A stretch of 64,000 nt of DNA. It comes from Streptomyces sp. B93 (lineage in GTDB: Bacteria > Actinomycetota > Actinomycetes > Streptomycetales > Streptomycetaceae). Position 1 is the stretch's first letter, and each line of letters begins with the position of its first letter. Below the pieces are notes generated by a model. The model searched no databases. It saw nothing but the letters and a program-made list of their open reading frames with translations, and was not told the DNA's origin. The stretch covers positions 62,001-126,000 of the forward strand of contig NZ_JAGPXL010000011.1 in NCBI RefSeq assembly GCF_018070565.1, read 5' to 3'. Of this stretch, positions 27,299 to 36,242 are shown one piece after another. The position numbers were made by a program, and so were the translations under genes.

Positions 27299-28120
27299 GT
27301 GACGGAACCCAGCGCCGGAGGACCCATGCTCGGGCCCAACCCCCCACGCCCCCTGCCCACCGACCAACTGCGGTTCGCCATGCCGCCGATGTACGACTCG
27401 GTCGAGGACGAGCGGCAGCACCGCAAGGAACGCCTCGCGGGCGCGCTCAGGATCTTCGGGCGGTACGGCCTGGAGGACGGGGTGTCCGGGCACATCACCG
27501 CGCGCGACCCGGAGTTCTCCGACTGCTTCTGGGTCAACCCGTTCGGGCTGTCGTTCAACCATGTCACCGTCAGCGACCTGGTCCTCGCCAACCAGGACGG
27601 CCAGGTCGTCGACGGCAAGTACCACGTCAACCAGGCCGCCTTCACCGTGCACGCCCAGGTGCACGCCGCCCGCCCCGACGTCGTCGCCGTCGCCCACTGC
27701 CACTCCGTGCACGGCCGCGCCCTGTCCGCCCTCGGCGAGCTGCTCGACCCGATCACCCAGGAGAGCTGCGCCTTCTACGAGGACCACGCCCTGTACGACT
27801 CCTACAGCGGCGTCACCGTCGACACCGGGGAGGGCCGCCGGATCGCCGCCGCGCTCGGCTCGGGCAAGGCGCTGGTGCTGCGCAACCACGGACTGCTGAC
27901 GGTCGGCGGCTCGGTGGACGCGGCGGCCTGGTGGTTCCTGTCCATGGAACGCTCCTGCCAGGTGCAGCTCACCGCCCGCGCGGCGGGCCGCCCCGTCCTC
28001 ATCGACCACAAGCTGGCGGTCGCCACCCGGGAACAGCTCGGCGGCGACCTGGTGGCGTGGATCAACTACCAGCCGCTGTGGCAGGAGATCAGCCGCAGTG
28101 AACCGGACCTGCTGAGCTGA
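27299..28120 (+). CDS. Class II aldolase/adducin family protein
   Basis: From GTG 27299 this gives 273 residues with a class II aldolase/adducin head domain. Zinc-ligand candidates are the HxH in AVAHCHSVHG and the later His in LRNHGLLTVGG, and the substrate-loop pattern DGVSGHITARDPE is present. It resembles L-fuculose-phosphate aldolase relatives and the alpha-adducin-like proteins of actinobacteria; the true substrate is unknown. A TACCTT hexamer ends seven bases before GTG 27299, suggesting a leaderless message. ATG 27326 behind GGAGGA is an equally plausible start. Confidence 0.82.
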   Translation: MTEPSAGGPMLGPNPPRPLPTDQLRFAMPPMYDSVEDERQHRKERLAGALRIFGRYGLEDGVSGHITARDPEFSDCFWVNPFGLSFNHVTVSDLVLANQDGQVVDGKYHVNQAAFTVHAQVHAARPDVVAVAHCHSVHGRALSALGELLDPITQESCAFYEDHALYDSYSGVTVDTGEGRRIAAALGSGKALVLRNHGLLTVGGSVDAAAWWFLSMERSCQVQLTARAAGRPVLIDHKLAVATREQLGGDLVAWINYQPLWQEISRSEPDLLS

Positions 28121-28137
28121 GCCCGCCCCGGGCGCGC

Positions 28138-29025
28138 TCAGAAGTCCCGCAGCACCGCCGCCTTCGTGCGCGCGAACTCCTCGTCGGTGAGCACCCCGTC
28201 CCGGTGCAGCTCGCCCAGTTCCCGCAGACGGCGCAGCAGTACGTCGTGACGGTCGGCCGGGGGCGGCAGCGCGGCCGTCGGCTGGTGGGGAAGGCGGGCG
28301 AGAGGGCGGCCGGCACGGGTGGAGGGGTGCGGCAGCCGGGCGGTGACGGCGGTGGCGACCAGCGCGGTGAGCAGGTCGCGGCGGGCGCTGCCCCACAGGT
28401 CCAGGGCGTGCGGGTCCTTCTCGGGCGGCAGCTTGGAGTAGGCCGTCTCCCGGGTCACGAAACGCAGGAAGCCGTTCTCGTAGCCGGTGTTGGGCAGCCA
28501 CTCGACCTGCACCAGATCACTTAGGCCGAGGATCCGCGGGCCGGTCGCGCGTTTGACCCGGTCGGAGGTGTCGCTCCAGTCGATCCGCACCTGGCTGCCG
28601 TCGAAGGAGACCGTGCCGTCGGAGGACCGCACCGACACCGGGACCGGAGGACCGGGCAGCAGGAAGGACGTGGTGGGTTCCTTGGGAACCCGGTCCAGGA
28701 GGAGCGCCCGATGGATCTCCTCCGCCACGTACTCGGCGACCCCGGCCCGGTCCAGGTGCACCGTCAGCCGGTAGGGGTCGGCAGGGTCGGGCAGCCGCCC
28801 ACCGGTCGCCTGGAGCAACGGGTCGGCGCCCTCGCGCAGCCGGAGCCGGAGCCGTCCGCGCCTGCGTTCGGGTTCGAAGACGACACCGGACACGGCGTCC
28901 AGCGGCACCGCGATCTCCCCGTACGACTGCCGGAATAGCGGTACGGAGCGGTGGAGTCCCGGCGTGATCCTGATCGTCGTGCCGTCGAAGGCCCAGGTCC
29001 CGTCACGCTGGATGATCTCGGCCAT
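28138..29025 (-). CDS. DUF4429-family protein with C-terminal SHOCT motif
   Basis: The 295-residue protein contains two copies of a PH-like beta domain: IIQRDGTWAFDGTTIRI ... and VSFDGSQVRIDW ... (residues about 3-105 and 135-225), matching what I know as DUF4429. It ends in a SHOCT motif, LRELGELHRDGVLTDEEF, a short helical segment often found at the end of bacterial membrane-associated or oligomerising proteins. No membrane segment or signal peptide is present. The function is unknown. It converges with the aldolase gene with 17 bp between the stops. Confidence 0.82.
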   Translation of the reverse strand: MAEIIQRDGTWAFDGTTIRITPGLHRSVPLFRQSYGEIAVPLDAVSGVVFEPERRRGRLRLRLREGADPLLQATGGRLPDPADPYRLTVHLDRAGVAEYVAEEIHRALLLDRVPKEPTTSFLLPGPPVPVSVRSSDGTVSFDGSQVRIDWSDTSDRVKRATGPRILGLSDLVQVEWLPNTGYENGFLRFVTRETAYSKLPPEKDPHALDLWGSARRDLLTALVATAVTARLPHPSTRAGRPLARLPHQPTAALPPPADRHDVLLRRLRELGELHRDGVLTDEEFARTKAAVLRDF

Positions 29026-29185
29026 ACGTCAGATTCTCGCAGGGGGGTCAACACGGCGACCGCTCCTTCACCCTCATGAGTCCCCGACGACCCCCGACCT
29101 GCCGGGCGTGCCGCACGTGGCATAGGGCACAATTCGCAGACGTCATATGGGAGTTGCGGTGTGATTCGGCCGGTGGGGAAGGCGG

Positions 29186-30484
29186 TTGCGGGGCGTGGCG
29201 GTGCAGGAGGCGAGACAGGGCGCGGACGCGGACGCGCGCGGGGCTGCCCACGGCGGCGGCTGTACGTGCGGGGACTGTCCGCACGGGGCGCGGGAGGGGC
29301 ACCGGCGGGCGGTCGCCGCGTTCCTGCTGCGACGCGACGAGTTCGCCGCCGGGCAGGGGCTGCCCGCCGCGGTGGCCCACTCGGCCGGAGCCTCCCGCCA
29401 GTGGGTCTCGGACGAGCTGACCCAGTCCGCCCAGCTCGTCGCCGAACGCGGCCGTGCCGAGGGCGGCGCCTGGCTGGCCGGACTGTGGCGGCGCACCGCC
29501 TGTGCGGTGTGGGCGGGCGTCGTCCTGCTGCTGCTCGTCCAGGCGCTCACCGCGATCGGCACCGGCTGGACGGCCGCCCGCACCGCCGGTCTCGCCGCCG
29601 CGCTGCTGCTGGCCGCCGCGCTCACCGCGGCCTCCTGGTACCACCGGGCGCGCGGCGGTGCGCTGGCCCCCGTCATCGGTGACGACAACCGCCTGTCCAC
29701 GTCCCGCGCGGTGGCCGCCGTCTGGGTGCTGTTCGTGGCCTACTCCGTTCTGGTGCTGGTGGGACGGCTGGCCGCGGCCTCCGGGTCCGCCGAGCGCGAC
29801 GCGCTGATCGACGGGCTCGAACTCGCCCGCGGCGCGGGCGTGGTGACCGTGCTCGCGGTGGTGTGCGCGATCGCGGTGCTGGTGCGGCGGGTGGTCGGGG
29901 TACGGGTGCTCGGGCAGCGGCTCCAGAAGGTGCGCGCGCACCGCCCTCGTGCCGCCGACCTGCTGACCGACGACTCCGGCCGGGGCACCTTCGGCGACAT
30001 CCAGTACGTCGTCATCAGCGCCGTCGCCCTGCTGTTCGCGGCGGTACGGCTGGCCCGCCGCCCCGATCAGCTGCCCGACCTGCCCTGGGGGCTCGCCGTG
30101 GTGGTGCTGGTGTCCGCCGCGACCTACTTCGCCGGGAAGTACGCCGAGGGCGGGCGTCCCGTCATCCTCTCCGTGGTGCGGGCCCGGGAGGCGGGCGACC
30201 TGGACGCCCCGATCCGCACCGGCGAGGACATCGAGATCCGCGGCGCCGGTTTTGTACCGCCCGGCGCCGGGACCGCCGACCGGCTGTCCCGCATGGTCGT
30301 CCGGGTCGGCGCCGTCCATGTCCATGTCCCCCTCGTCCCCGTCTCCGGTGGCTTCAGCAACCCCACGGACAACCTGCTCACCGTCCCCGTACCGGTGGAT
30401 GTCGAGCCGGGGAAGGTGGAGGTGCGGGTGGTGACGGCGGCCGGGGTGGAGACCGGGGCGTATGTGATCGATGTGACGGAGTGA
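29186..30484 (+). CDS. Polytopic membrane protein with N-terminal CxCxxC motif
   Basis: I do not recognise this 432-residue protein. The N-terminus has a Cys cluster, GGGCTCGDCPHG, then a helical cytoplasmic region and about six membrane segments (for example AVWAGVVLLLLVQALTA, AAALLLAAALTAASW, AVWVLFVAYSVLVLV, VVTVLAVVCAIAVLV). The last part is a beta-rich domain (IEIRGAGFVPPG ... VEPGKVEVRVVTAAG) resembling IPT/TIG or Ig-like folds. A TTG start at 29186 follows GGGGAAGG; GTG 29195 or 29201 are alternatives. No operon partner is evident. Confidence 0.75.
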   Translation: MRGVAVQEARQGADADARGAAHGGGCTCGDCPHGAREGHRRAVAAFLLRRDEFAAGQGLPAAVAHSAGASRQWVSDELTQSAQLVAERGRAEGGAWLAGLWRRTACAVWAGVVLLLLVQALTAIGTGWTAARTAGLAAALLLAAALTAASWYHRARGGALAPVIGDDNRLSTSRAVAAVWVLFVAYSVLVLVGRLAAASGSAERDALIDGLELARGAGVVTVLAVVCAIAVLVRRVVGVRVLGQRLQKVRAHRPRAADLLTDDSGRGTFGDIQYVVISAVALLFAAVRLARRPDQLPDLPWGLAVVVLVSAATYFAGKYAEGGRPVILSVVRAREAGDLDAPIRTGEDIEIRGAGFVPPGAGTADRLSRMVVRVGAVHVHVPLVPVSGGFSNPTDNLLTVPVPVDVEPGKVEVRVVTAAGVETGAYVIDVTE

Positions 30485-30556
30485 GTGCGCGTCGCGGCGG
30501 TCCGGGCGCGGCGATTTTCGGTGGTTGAAGGTTGAGCGGTATCTCCCCGGCGTGCG

Positions 30557-30604
30557 TATGGTCGTGCGTACGGTCATGTGCACGGTCGTGTGTACGGTCT
30601 TCGG
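30557..30604. repeat. Four tandem 12-bp repeats upstream of the DoxX-family gene
   Basis: The units TATGGTCGTGCG, TACGGTCATGTG, CACGGTCGTGTG and TACGGTCTTCGG run head to tail and end 19 bp before the start codon of the next gene. Each contains a GGTC core. Confidence 0.7.
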
Positions 30605-30623
30605 CGGAGAGGCGGCGGTAGCG

Positions 30624-31154
30624 ATGGCACATGGGTTCCCCCCGGACACGCGCACTCCCCCTCTCGACGGTGGCGGCGGGTGGCGGGACACCGCCACCCG
30701 CTATGCCCTCCTTCCCTTGCGGATCTTCCTCGGCGTCACCTTCGTCTACGCCGGACTCGACAAGCTCACCGACAGCGCCTTCATGCAGGACTCCGGCGCG
30801 GGCTCGATCGGCGACCTGATGCGCGGCGTCCGCGACTCCTCCGCCATCCCCGCCCTGGTCGACCTCGCCCTGGAGAGCCCCGTCGGCTTCGGCTACGCCA
30901 TCGCCTTCGGTGAACTCGCCGTCGGCATCGGCACCCTCCTCGGTCTGCTCGCCCGCCTCGCCGCCCTCGGCGGAGCGCTGATCTCCCTCAGCCTGTGGCT
31001 CACCGTCAGCTGGGCCTCCGACCCCTACTACTACGGCAACGATCTCGCCTATCTGATGGCCTGGCTGCCCCTCGTCCTCGCCGGTGCGCCGATGCTGTCG
31101 CTGGACGCGGCGTGGCGGGCGCGGCGGCAGCGGCGGGGGAGCGAGTACGCCTGA
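30624..31154 (+). CDS. DoxX-family membrane protein
   Basis: From ATG 30624 the product is 176 residues. It has the DoxX pattern of four hydrophobic helices: LLPLRIFLGVTFVYAGLDKL, the family-typical AGLDKLTD, then AYAIAFGELAVGIGTLLGL in similar form, and AYLMAWLPLVLAGAPML. DoxX-like proteins are proposed to be quinone-linked membrane oxidoreductases or membrane-stress factors; evidence for this one is only family resemblance. Frames reading upstream through the 12-bp repeats are open, but ATG 30624 gives the normal length and follows GGAGAGGCGG at a longer spacing. Confidence 0.83.
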   Translation: MAHGFPPDTRTPPLDGGGGWRDTATRYALLPLRIFLGVTFVYAGLDKLTDSAFMQDSGAGSIGDLMRGVRDSSAIPALVDLALESPVGFGYAIAFGELAVGIGTLLGLLARLAALGGALISLSLWLTVSWASDPYYYGNDLAYLMAWLPLVLAGAPMLSLDAAWRARRQRRGSEYA

Positions 31155-31190
31155 GGCGACGGGCCCGCGCCCGGGCACGGCGGAGGGCGG

Positions 31191-31469
31191 TCAGCTGCCG
31201 TGCTGGTGTGGTGTGGCGGCGGGTATGTGAGAGCCCGGCGTCGGCCCGGAGCCGGGGGTGTCCGTGCGGCCCGACCGGCGGTTGCGGCGGATGCCGCGGG
31301 CCAGCCCGCCCACGGCGCCCGCCAGGCAGAGGCCGCCCATGACGAGCGGGACGGCCACGAACCACGGTGCTTCCCAGGCGCCGCCCGCGTCACCGGCGTA
31401 GACGACGCCCGCGGCGATCAGGAAGAAACCGGCGACCAGCCGTCCGGGCTGGAACTCATGACGTAGCAC
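31191..31469 (-). CDS. Small two-helix membrane protein
   Basis: This 92-residue protein has two predicted membrane helices (RLVAGFFLIAAGVVYAG and WFVAVPLVMGGLCLAGAVGGLA) and a basic, then Pro/Gly-rich cytoplasmic tail. Its start overlaps the end of the PspC-domain gene by 14 bp, so the two are translationally coupled. I infer it belongs to the envelope-stress module, possibly as a small membrane partner. It is not similar to a named family that I recognise. Confidence 0.75.
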   Translation of the reverse strand: MLRHEFQPGRLVAGFFLIAAGVVYAGDAGGAWEAPWFVAVPLVMGGLCLAGAVGGLARGIRRNRRSGRTDTPGSGPTPGSHIPAATPHQHGS

Positions 31470-32901
31470 GGCTCACCTCCACCTGTCCGATGCCGACTTC
31501 GAGATCGAGGTCGAGCGTGCCGCCCGCGTCCCCCGCTCCCTTGGGCGGGTTCAGGGTCGTCTCCTGATACCTGCCCGGCTGCACATCCACGTCCTGCCGC
31601 TTCTCGCCGGGCAGCTGGATGTCGCCCACTCCGACCTCCATGGTCACCTTGACGGTCGCGTCCCGGGGGACGATCACCCGCAGCCGCCCGAGGCCCACCT
31701 CGGCGCTGGTGGTCACGGTCCGGTCCTCGGCGAGGTCCAGCCCGGACAGGTCCAGCGTGCCGACGCCGGTGCCCAGCTCGTACTTCGGCCGGACCTCCGA
31801 CACCGCCGTGGGCTCCCAGGTCGTGCGTATCCAGTGGGTGCTGATGTCCTTCGGTACAGCCGCCGAGGAGGCGAGGAGGCCCGCCGTGATGACCGCGACG
31901 AAGATCGACCCCACCCCCGTGCGCCCCAGGAAGGCGCTGACCGCGATGCCCAGGCCGAGCACCACGAGCATGGCGGACAGACCGGTCTGGAGGCTGGTGC
32001 CGAGCGGCTGGTGCTCCCAGGTCAGGGCGGTGCCGAGGCTGCCCGCGAGCAGGGCGAGCAGGACGACCCACCCGCCCGTGCGGCGCGGGCCGCGCGGCTT
32101 CGGCGGCTGCCCGCGCCAGGTGCCCGGGGGCGCCGCGGCACCGCGGCCGACGCCCCGGCCGATGTTGACGGCCGCCGCTATGTCCCGGTCCTGGGAGTCC
32201 GGCGGTCCCCACAGATAGCCGGTGCCGCCGACATGCTTGCCGTCCTTGACGATCGGGTCGCGCCACCAGGAGGGGTAGGCAGCGGGGACCGGCGGCGCCT
32301 GCGCCTCCGGCGGGGCGTCGGCGGCGGCCTGCGCGGCCAGGGGATCGGGGTCCGGGGCGTCGCGGTGCTGCGACCAGTACCCCGCGCCGGCCAGGAGCAG
32401 GGAGAGGACGACGGCGAAGGTCAGCACACCGCCGTTGTGCAGCATCGACAGGAAGACCCCGCAGCCGACCAGCGCGAACAGCACGGCCGCGAGCGCCTGG
32501 CCGTCCACGCGGCCGGTGAGGAGCTTGCGGACCTCGTTCTCCTCGTCGTCCTCGTACGGGACGAAGAGCCAGGCGAAGCCGTAGAAGATGAGGCCGATGC
32601 CGCCGGTCGCGGAGAGCACGGCGAGCGTGATCCGGAAGATCACCGGGTCCATGTGGCAGCGCCGCCCGAGGCCCGAGCAGACCCCCGCCAGCATCTTGTG
32701 CCGCCGGTCGCGGCGGAACCTGCGGAACGCCTCGATCATGTCGGTCTCGGCGGCCGGGTCCGGCGGTGCCGCTTCTTCGTGCGCGCGTTCCCGCGCCCGC
32801 TCGTGCGCGCGCGGTTCCTCACCTGCGGCGGCCGCGGCTGCCGCGTCGGACGGGGGCCCCGCCTCGGGCACGGCGTCCGCGGCGTGCTGGTGATCAGTCA
32901 T
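31456..32901 (-). CDS. PspC-domain membrane protein with C-terminal LiaF/toastrack-like domain
   Basis: The 481-residue protein starts with a disordered acidic N-terminus and then a PspC domain (66-116, KMLAGVCSGLGRRCHMDP and FAWLFVP). Several further membrane helices follow. The last 120 residues are a repetitive beta structure (ELGTGVGTLDLSGLDL, SAEVGLGRLRVIVPRD, MEVGVGDIQLPGEKR, LEVGIGQVEV), as in LiaF or DUF2154/DUF4097 'toastrack' domains. These proteins sense envelope damage and modulate LiaRS-type kinases. It is divergent from the PspC-type kinase gene that follows. Confidence 0.85.
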   Translation of the reverse strand: MTDHQHAADAVPEAGPPSDAAAAAAAGEEPRAHERARERAHEEAAPPDPAAETDMIEAFRRFRRDRRHKMLAGVCSGLGRRCHMDPVIFRITLAVLSATGGIGLIFYGFAWLFVPYEDDEENEVRKLLTGRVDGQALAAVLFALVGCGVFLSMLHNGGVLTFAVVLSLLLAGAGYWSQHRDAPDPDPLAAQAAADAPPEAQAPPVPAAYPSWWRDPIVKDGKHVGGTGYLWGPPDSQDRDIAAAVNIGRGVGRGAAAPPGTWRGQPPKPRGPRRTGGWVVLLALLAGSLGTALTWEHQPLGTSLQTGLSAMLVVLGLGIAVSAFLGRTGVGSIFVAVITAGLLASSAAVPKDISTHWIRTTWEPTAVSEVRPKYELGTGVGTLDLSGLDLAEDRTVTTSAEVGLGRLRVIVPRDATVKVTMEVGVGDIQLPGEKRQDVDVQPGRYQETTLNPPKGAGDAGGTLDLDLEVGIGQVEVSRATS

Positions 32902-33090
32902 GAGTCCATGGTGACGGGCGAGCCGCCGCAGCGGCAGTCGGATCGACCCTGGCCGAACCCTGAAATCGCCCCTGAGCCGACGCGGGGGAAGCGTTCGAGG
33001 CCCGGCGCCGCCGACCGCCCGCGAAGATCAGGGGCGTCTCGGGGACGGACCCTGATGCCCGGGCCCGCCCGGCGTGTGACCATCGTTGGC

Positions 33091-34383
33091 ATGCCGGAAG
33101 CCGCAGCAGCGCCAGTCATGTCACCGCGGCCGCCGCGCAAGCTCTACCGCAGCAGCGACGGACGCTGGCTCGGTGGCGTGGCGCGGGGGCTCGCCGGGCA
33201 TCTCGGGCTGCCCGTGATCTGGGTGCGCCTGGTCTTCGTCGGCCTGTTCATGGCCGACGGCCTCGGCGCGCTGCTCTACGCCGCGTTCTGGTTCTTCGTC
33301 CCGCTGGGCGTGGGCGGCGTCGAGGCCCAGCGGCCCCCCTCCCTCGTCCACACGGAGACCTCCCCCGACGGACGGCGCAGGATCGTCGCCCGCAAGCCGG
33401 ACCGGGGCCAGATGGTCGCCCTGCTCCTCATGGTCGTCGTGGCCATGGTCTTCGTGGGCAATGTGAACCTCGGCAGCGGAGCGCAGGCCTATCTCTGGCC
33501 CACCGTGCTCGTCGGCGCGGGCGTCGCCCTGGTCTGGCGGCAGGCCGACAACGCCCGCCGGGCCCGCTGGGTCGAGGTCGGCCGCCGTCGCCGTACGCTG
33601 ACGCTGCTGCGCGCGGGCGCCGGTGTCCTGCTGGTCACGGCCGGTGTCACCGGCATCTTCGTGCTGAAGGGGTCCGCGGCCCACCTGGGCTCGGTCCTCC
33701 AGGCCGCCCTCGCCGTCCTCGTCGGGATAACGCTCCTCGCCGGTCCCTATCTGGTCCGTATGACCCAGGACCTCTCCGAGGAGCGTCTGATGCGCATCCG
33801 CGCCCAGGAGCGCGCCGAGGTCGCCGCCCATGTCCATGACTCGGTGCTGCACACCCTGACCCTGATCCAGCGCAACGCCGACAACCCGGGCGAGGTGCGC
33901 CGTCTCGCCCGCGCCCAGGAGCGCGACCTGCGCACCTGGCTGTACAAGCCGGAGGGCACCGGCAAGGACGAGGCCGACGAGCCCACCACCCTCGCCGACG
34001 CGGTCCGGCGCAACGCCGCGGAGGTGGAGGACAAGCACGGCGTCCCGCTGGAGGTCGTCGTGGTGGGCGACTGCCCCCTCGACGAGAGGATCGCCGCCCA
34101 GATGCAGGCCGCACGCGAGGCGATGGTGAACGCCGCCAAGTACGGTGGCGAGGGCGGAGCCGTCCAGGTCTACGCCGAGGTCGAGGGGAAGACGGTCTTC
34201 GTGTCCGTCAGGGACCGCGGCCCCGGCTTCGACCTCGACTCCATACCCGCCGACCGCATGGGCGTTAGAGAATCGATCATCGGCCGCATGGAGCGCAACG
34301 GCGGCACGGCGCGGCTGCGCGCGGTGCCGGACGGCGGCACGGAGGTCGAGCTGGAGATGGAGAGGGCGGAGAAGACGTCATGA
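33091..34383 (+). CDS. Sensor histidine kinase with N-terminal PspC domain (LiaS/NarX type)
   Basis: From ATG 33091 the product has 430 residues. A PspC domain (KLYRSSDGRWLGGVARGLAGHLGL, shown over residues 17-40) and about five to six membrane helices occupy residues 17-225. The dimerisation/phosphoacceptor helix contains His249 in AAHVHDSVLHTL. The HATPase has an N box (REAMVNAAKYGG) and a G box (VRDRGPGFDL). The frame stays open upstream, but ATG 33091 is the first start next to conserved PspC sequence; ATG 33118 is possible. The gene ends in a 4-bp overlap with the response regulator. Confidence 0.92.
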   Translation: MPEAAAAPVMSPRPPRKLYRSSDGRWLGGVARGLAGHLGLPVIWVRLVFVGLFMADGLGALLYAAFWFFVPLGVGGVEAQRPPSLVHTETSPDGRRRIVARKPDRGQMVALLLMVVVAMVFVGNVNLGSGAQAYLWPTVLVGAGVALVWRQADNARRARWVEVGRRRRTLTLLRAGAGVLLVTAGVTGIFVLKGSAAHLGSVLQAALAVLVGITLLAGPYLVRMTQDLSEERLMRIRAQERAEVAAHVHDSVLHTLTLIQRNADNPGEVRRLARAQERDLRTWLYKPEGTGKDEADEPTTLADAVRRNAAEVEDKHGVPLEVVVVGDCPLDERIAAQMQAAREAMVNAAKYGGEGGAVQVYAEVEGKTVFVSVRDRGPGFDLDSIPADRMGVRESIIGRMERNGGTARLRAVPDGGTEVELEMERAEKTS

Positions 34384-35117
34384 GCGACCCTTCCGAGACG
34401 AACGGCACGGCGGAGACGGCCGGGTCCGCACAGCCCGCGGGCGGCGGTGCGCCCGGGCGCCGGGTGCGGGTGGTCCTCGTCGACGACCACCGCATGTTCC
34501 GCACCGGCGTCCAGGCCGAGATCGGGCAGACCGAGCAGACCGGCGTCGAGGTGGTCGGCGAGGCCGCCGATGTCGACCAGGCGGTCACGGTGATCACGGC
34601 CACCCGCCCCGAGGTGGTCCTCCTCGATGTGCACCTGCCGGGTGGCGGCGGGGTCGAAGTGCTGCGCCGGTGCGCCGCGTTGATGGCGGACAGCGAGCAG
34701 CCCGTCCGCTTCCTCGCGCTGTCCGTGTCGGACGCCGCGGAGGACGTCATCGGAGTGATCCGGGGCGGCGCCCGCGGCTATGTCACCAAGACGATCACCG
34801 GCACCGACCTGGTCGACTCGGTCTTCCGGGTCCAGGAGGGCGACGCGGTGTTCTCCCCCCGGCTCGCCGGGTTCGTCCTGGACGCCTTCGCCTCCACCGA
34901 CGCCCCGCCGGTCGACGAGGACCTGGACCGTCTCACCCAGCGCGAGCGCGAGGTGCTGCGCCTCATCGCCCGCGGCTACGCCTACAAGGAGATCGCCAAG
35001 CAGCTGTACATCTCCGTGAAGACGGTGGAGTCCCATGTCTCGGCGGTCCTGCGCAAGCTCCAGCTGTCGAACCGCCACGAGCTGACGCGGTGGGCTACGG
35101 CACGGCGGCTGGTCTGA
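34380..35117 (+). CDS. LuxR/NarL-family response regulator paired with the PspC-type kinase
   Basis: This 245-residue regulator overlaps its kinase by ATGA. The receiver has the acidic pair Asp35/36 (VDDHRMF), phosphoacceptor Asp83 (VVLLDVHLPGGGG), and the Thr/Ser and Lys positions (LSVSD, YVTKTITG). The C-terminal LuxR HTH (LTQREREVLRLIARGYAYKE to VESHVSAVLRKL) binds DNA. A 25-residue Gly/Ala-rich N-terminal extension precedes the receiver. Likely targets are the divergent PspC/toastrack operon and its own operon (inference from module organisation in LiaFSR-like systems). Confidence 0.93.
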   Translation: MSDPSETNGTAETAGSAQPAGGGAPGRRVRVVLVDDHRMFRTGVQAEIGQTEQTGVEVVGEAADVDQAVTVITATRPEVVLLDVHLPGGGGVEVLRRCAALMADSEQPVRFLALSVSDAAEDVIGVIRGGARGYVTKTITGTDLVDSVFRVQEGDAVFSPRLAGFVLDAFASTDAPPVDEDLDRLTQREREVLRLIARGYAYKEIAKQLYISVKTVESHVSAVLRKLQLSNRHELTRWATARRLV

Positions 35118-35145
35118 CCCGGCCCGGCCTCGCGCCCGGGGGCGC

Positions 35146-36198
35146 TCACACCACCCGCGTCGCCCCCGCGAACGGCATCTGGCTGATCGGTGCCAGCCGT
35201 ACCGGGGACGACGGGTTCGGGGCGTGGATCATCTGGCCGCCGCCGACGTAGAGGCCGACGTGGCTGATGCCGGAGTAGAAGAAGACCAGGTCGCCGGGGA
35301 GGAGTTCGGAGCGGGCGACGCGGCGTCCGGCGTCGATCTGGGCGTAGGTGGTGCGGGGCAGGGAGACACCGGCGGAGCGGTAGGCGGCCTGGGTGAGGCC
35401 GGAGCAGTCGAAGGCGTCGGGACCGGTGGCGCCCCAGACGTAGGGGCTGCCGAGGGCCTGGTAGGCGTAGGAGACGGCGGCAGCCGCACGGGAGTTGGGG
35501 GCGGCCACGGGGGCCTGGAGGCCGTCTCGCGGGGCCGGGCCGCGGGAGGCGCGGTCCGGGGCGCCGCGGGGGGTGAGGCGGGCGCGCTGGTCGGCGGTCA
35601 GCCGGTCGAGCAGTTGTCGCGCCGAGTCCAGTTTGCCGGTGATGGTCCTGCGGTGGCGTTTCAGTTCGGTCTGGCGTGACCTCAGCGAGGCCAGTTCGAC
35701 GCGGGCGGCGCCGCGGAGGCGCTCGATCTCGTGCAGCTGTCTGCCGACCCGGGTGACGGTGGAGGCCTGCCGGTGTCCGGCGCGTTCGGCGAAGGCGGCG
35801 CCCTCCAGATACCGGTCGGGGTCGTCGGAGAGGGCGAGTTGGAGCGCGGGATCGAGCCCGCCGGTGCGGTACTGGGCGGCGGCGGCCGAACCGAGCGAGG
35901 CCCGTGCCGAGTTGAGCCGGTCCTCCTTGCGGGCCGCCTCGTCGCGCAGTTCCGCGAGCCGGTCCTCGGCGGCCTCGGCCTTCTCCTTGGCGCCGTTGTA
36001 CTTCTCGGTGGCGACCTCCGCCTCCTGGTAGAGCTTGTCCACCCTGGCCTTGATCTGCGCGGGGGTGAGATCCGGCTCGGCGTGCCCGGTGCCGTCGAAG
36101 CCCGTCGCGGTGGCCGCGCCCGCGAGGGCGAGGGTGGCGGCGGTGCGGGCCGTACCGCCGCCCGCGGGACGTTGTCGGAGCTTGCGGTGCGCTGCCAC
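35146..36198 (-). CDS. Secreted NlpC/P60 peptidoglycan hydrolase
   Basis: From GTG 36198 the product has 350 residues. A signal-like N-terminus (VAAHRKLRQRPAGGG, then ATLALAGAATATG) precedes a coiled-coil region (about 45-215; KARVDKLYQEAEVATEKYN) and a C-terminal NlpC/P60 domain with Cys265 (FDCSGL) and His313 (ISHVGLYVG). It should cleave D-Glu-mDAP linkages in peptidoglycan stems. The start is supported by the paralogue at 37017-38225, which begins MASHRKSRPAGS. A 17-bp hairpin lies in its leader, and no ydaO riboswitch is visible, unlike the paralogue. Confidence 0.9.
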   Translation of the reverse strand: MAAHRKLRQRPAGGGTARTAATLALAGAATATGFDGTGHAEPDLTPAQIKARVDKLYQEAEVATEKYNGAKEKAEAAEDRLAELRDEAARKEDRLNSARASLGSAAAAQYRTGGLDPALQLALSDDPDRYLEGAAFAERAGHRQASTVTRVGRQLHEIERLRGAARVELASLRSRQTELKRHRRTITGKLDSARQLLDRLTADQRARLTPRGAPDRASRGPAPRDGLQAPVAAPNSRAAAAVSYAYQALGSPYVWGATGPDAFDCSGLTQAAYRSAGVSLPRTTYAQIDAGRRVARSELLPGDLVFFYSGISHVGLYVGGGQMIHAPNPSSPVRLAPISQMPFAGATRVV

Positions 36199-36242
36199 CT
36201 GGGCTGCACATCCTTTCCTACGGCCGTGAGGGCGGGGGGCGC

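Noticed and set aside
31834..33090. Extended N-terminus for the PspC-type histidine kinase
   Set aside because: The open frame overlaps the divergent PspC/toastrack gene antisense and lacks conserved sequence until 33091.
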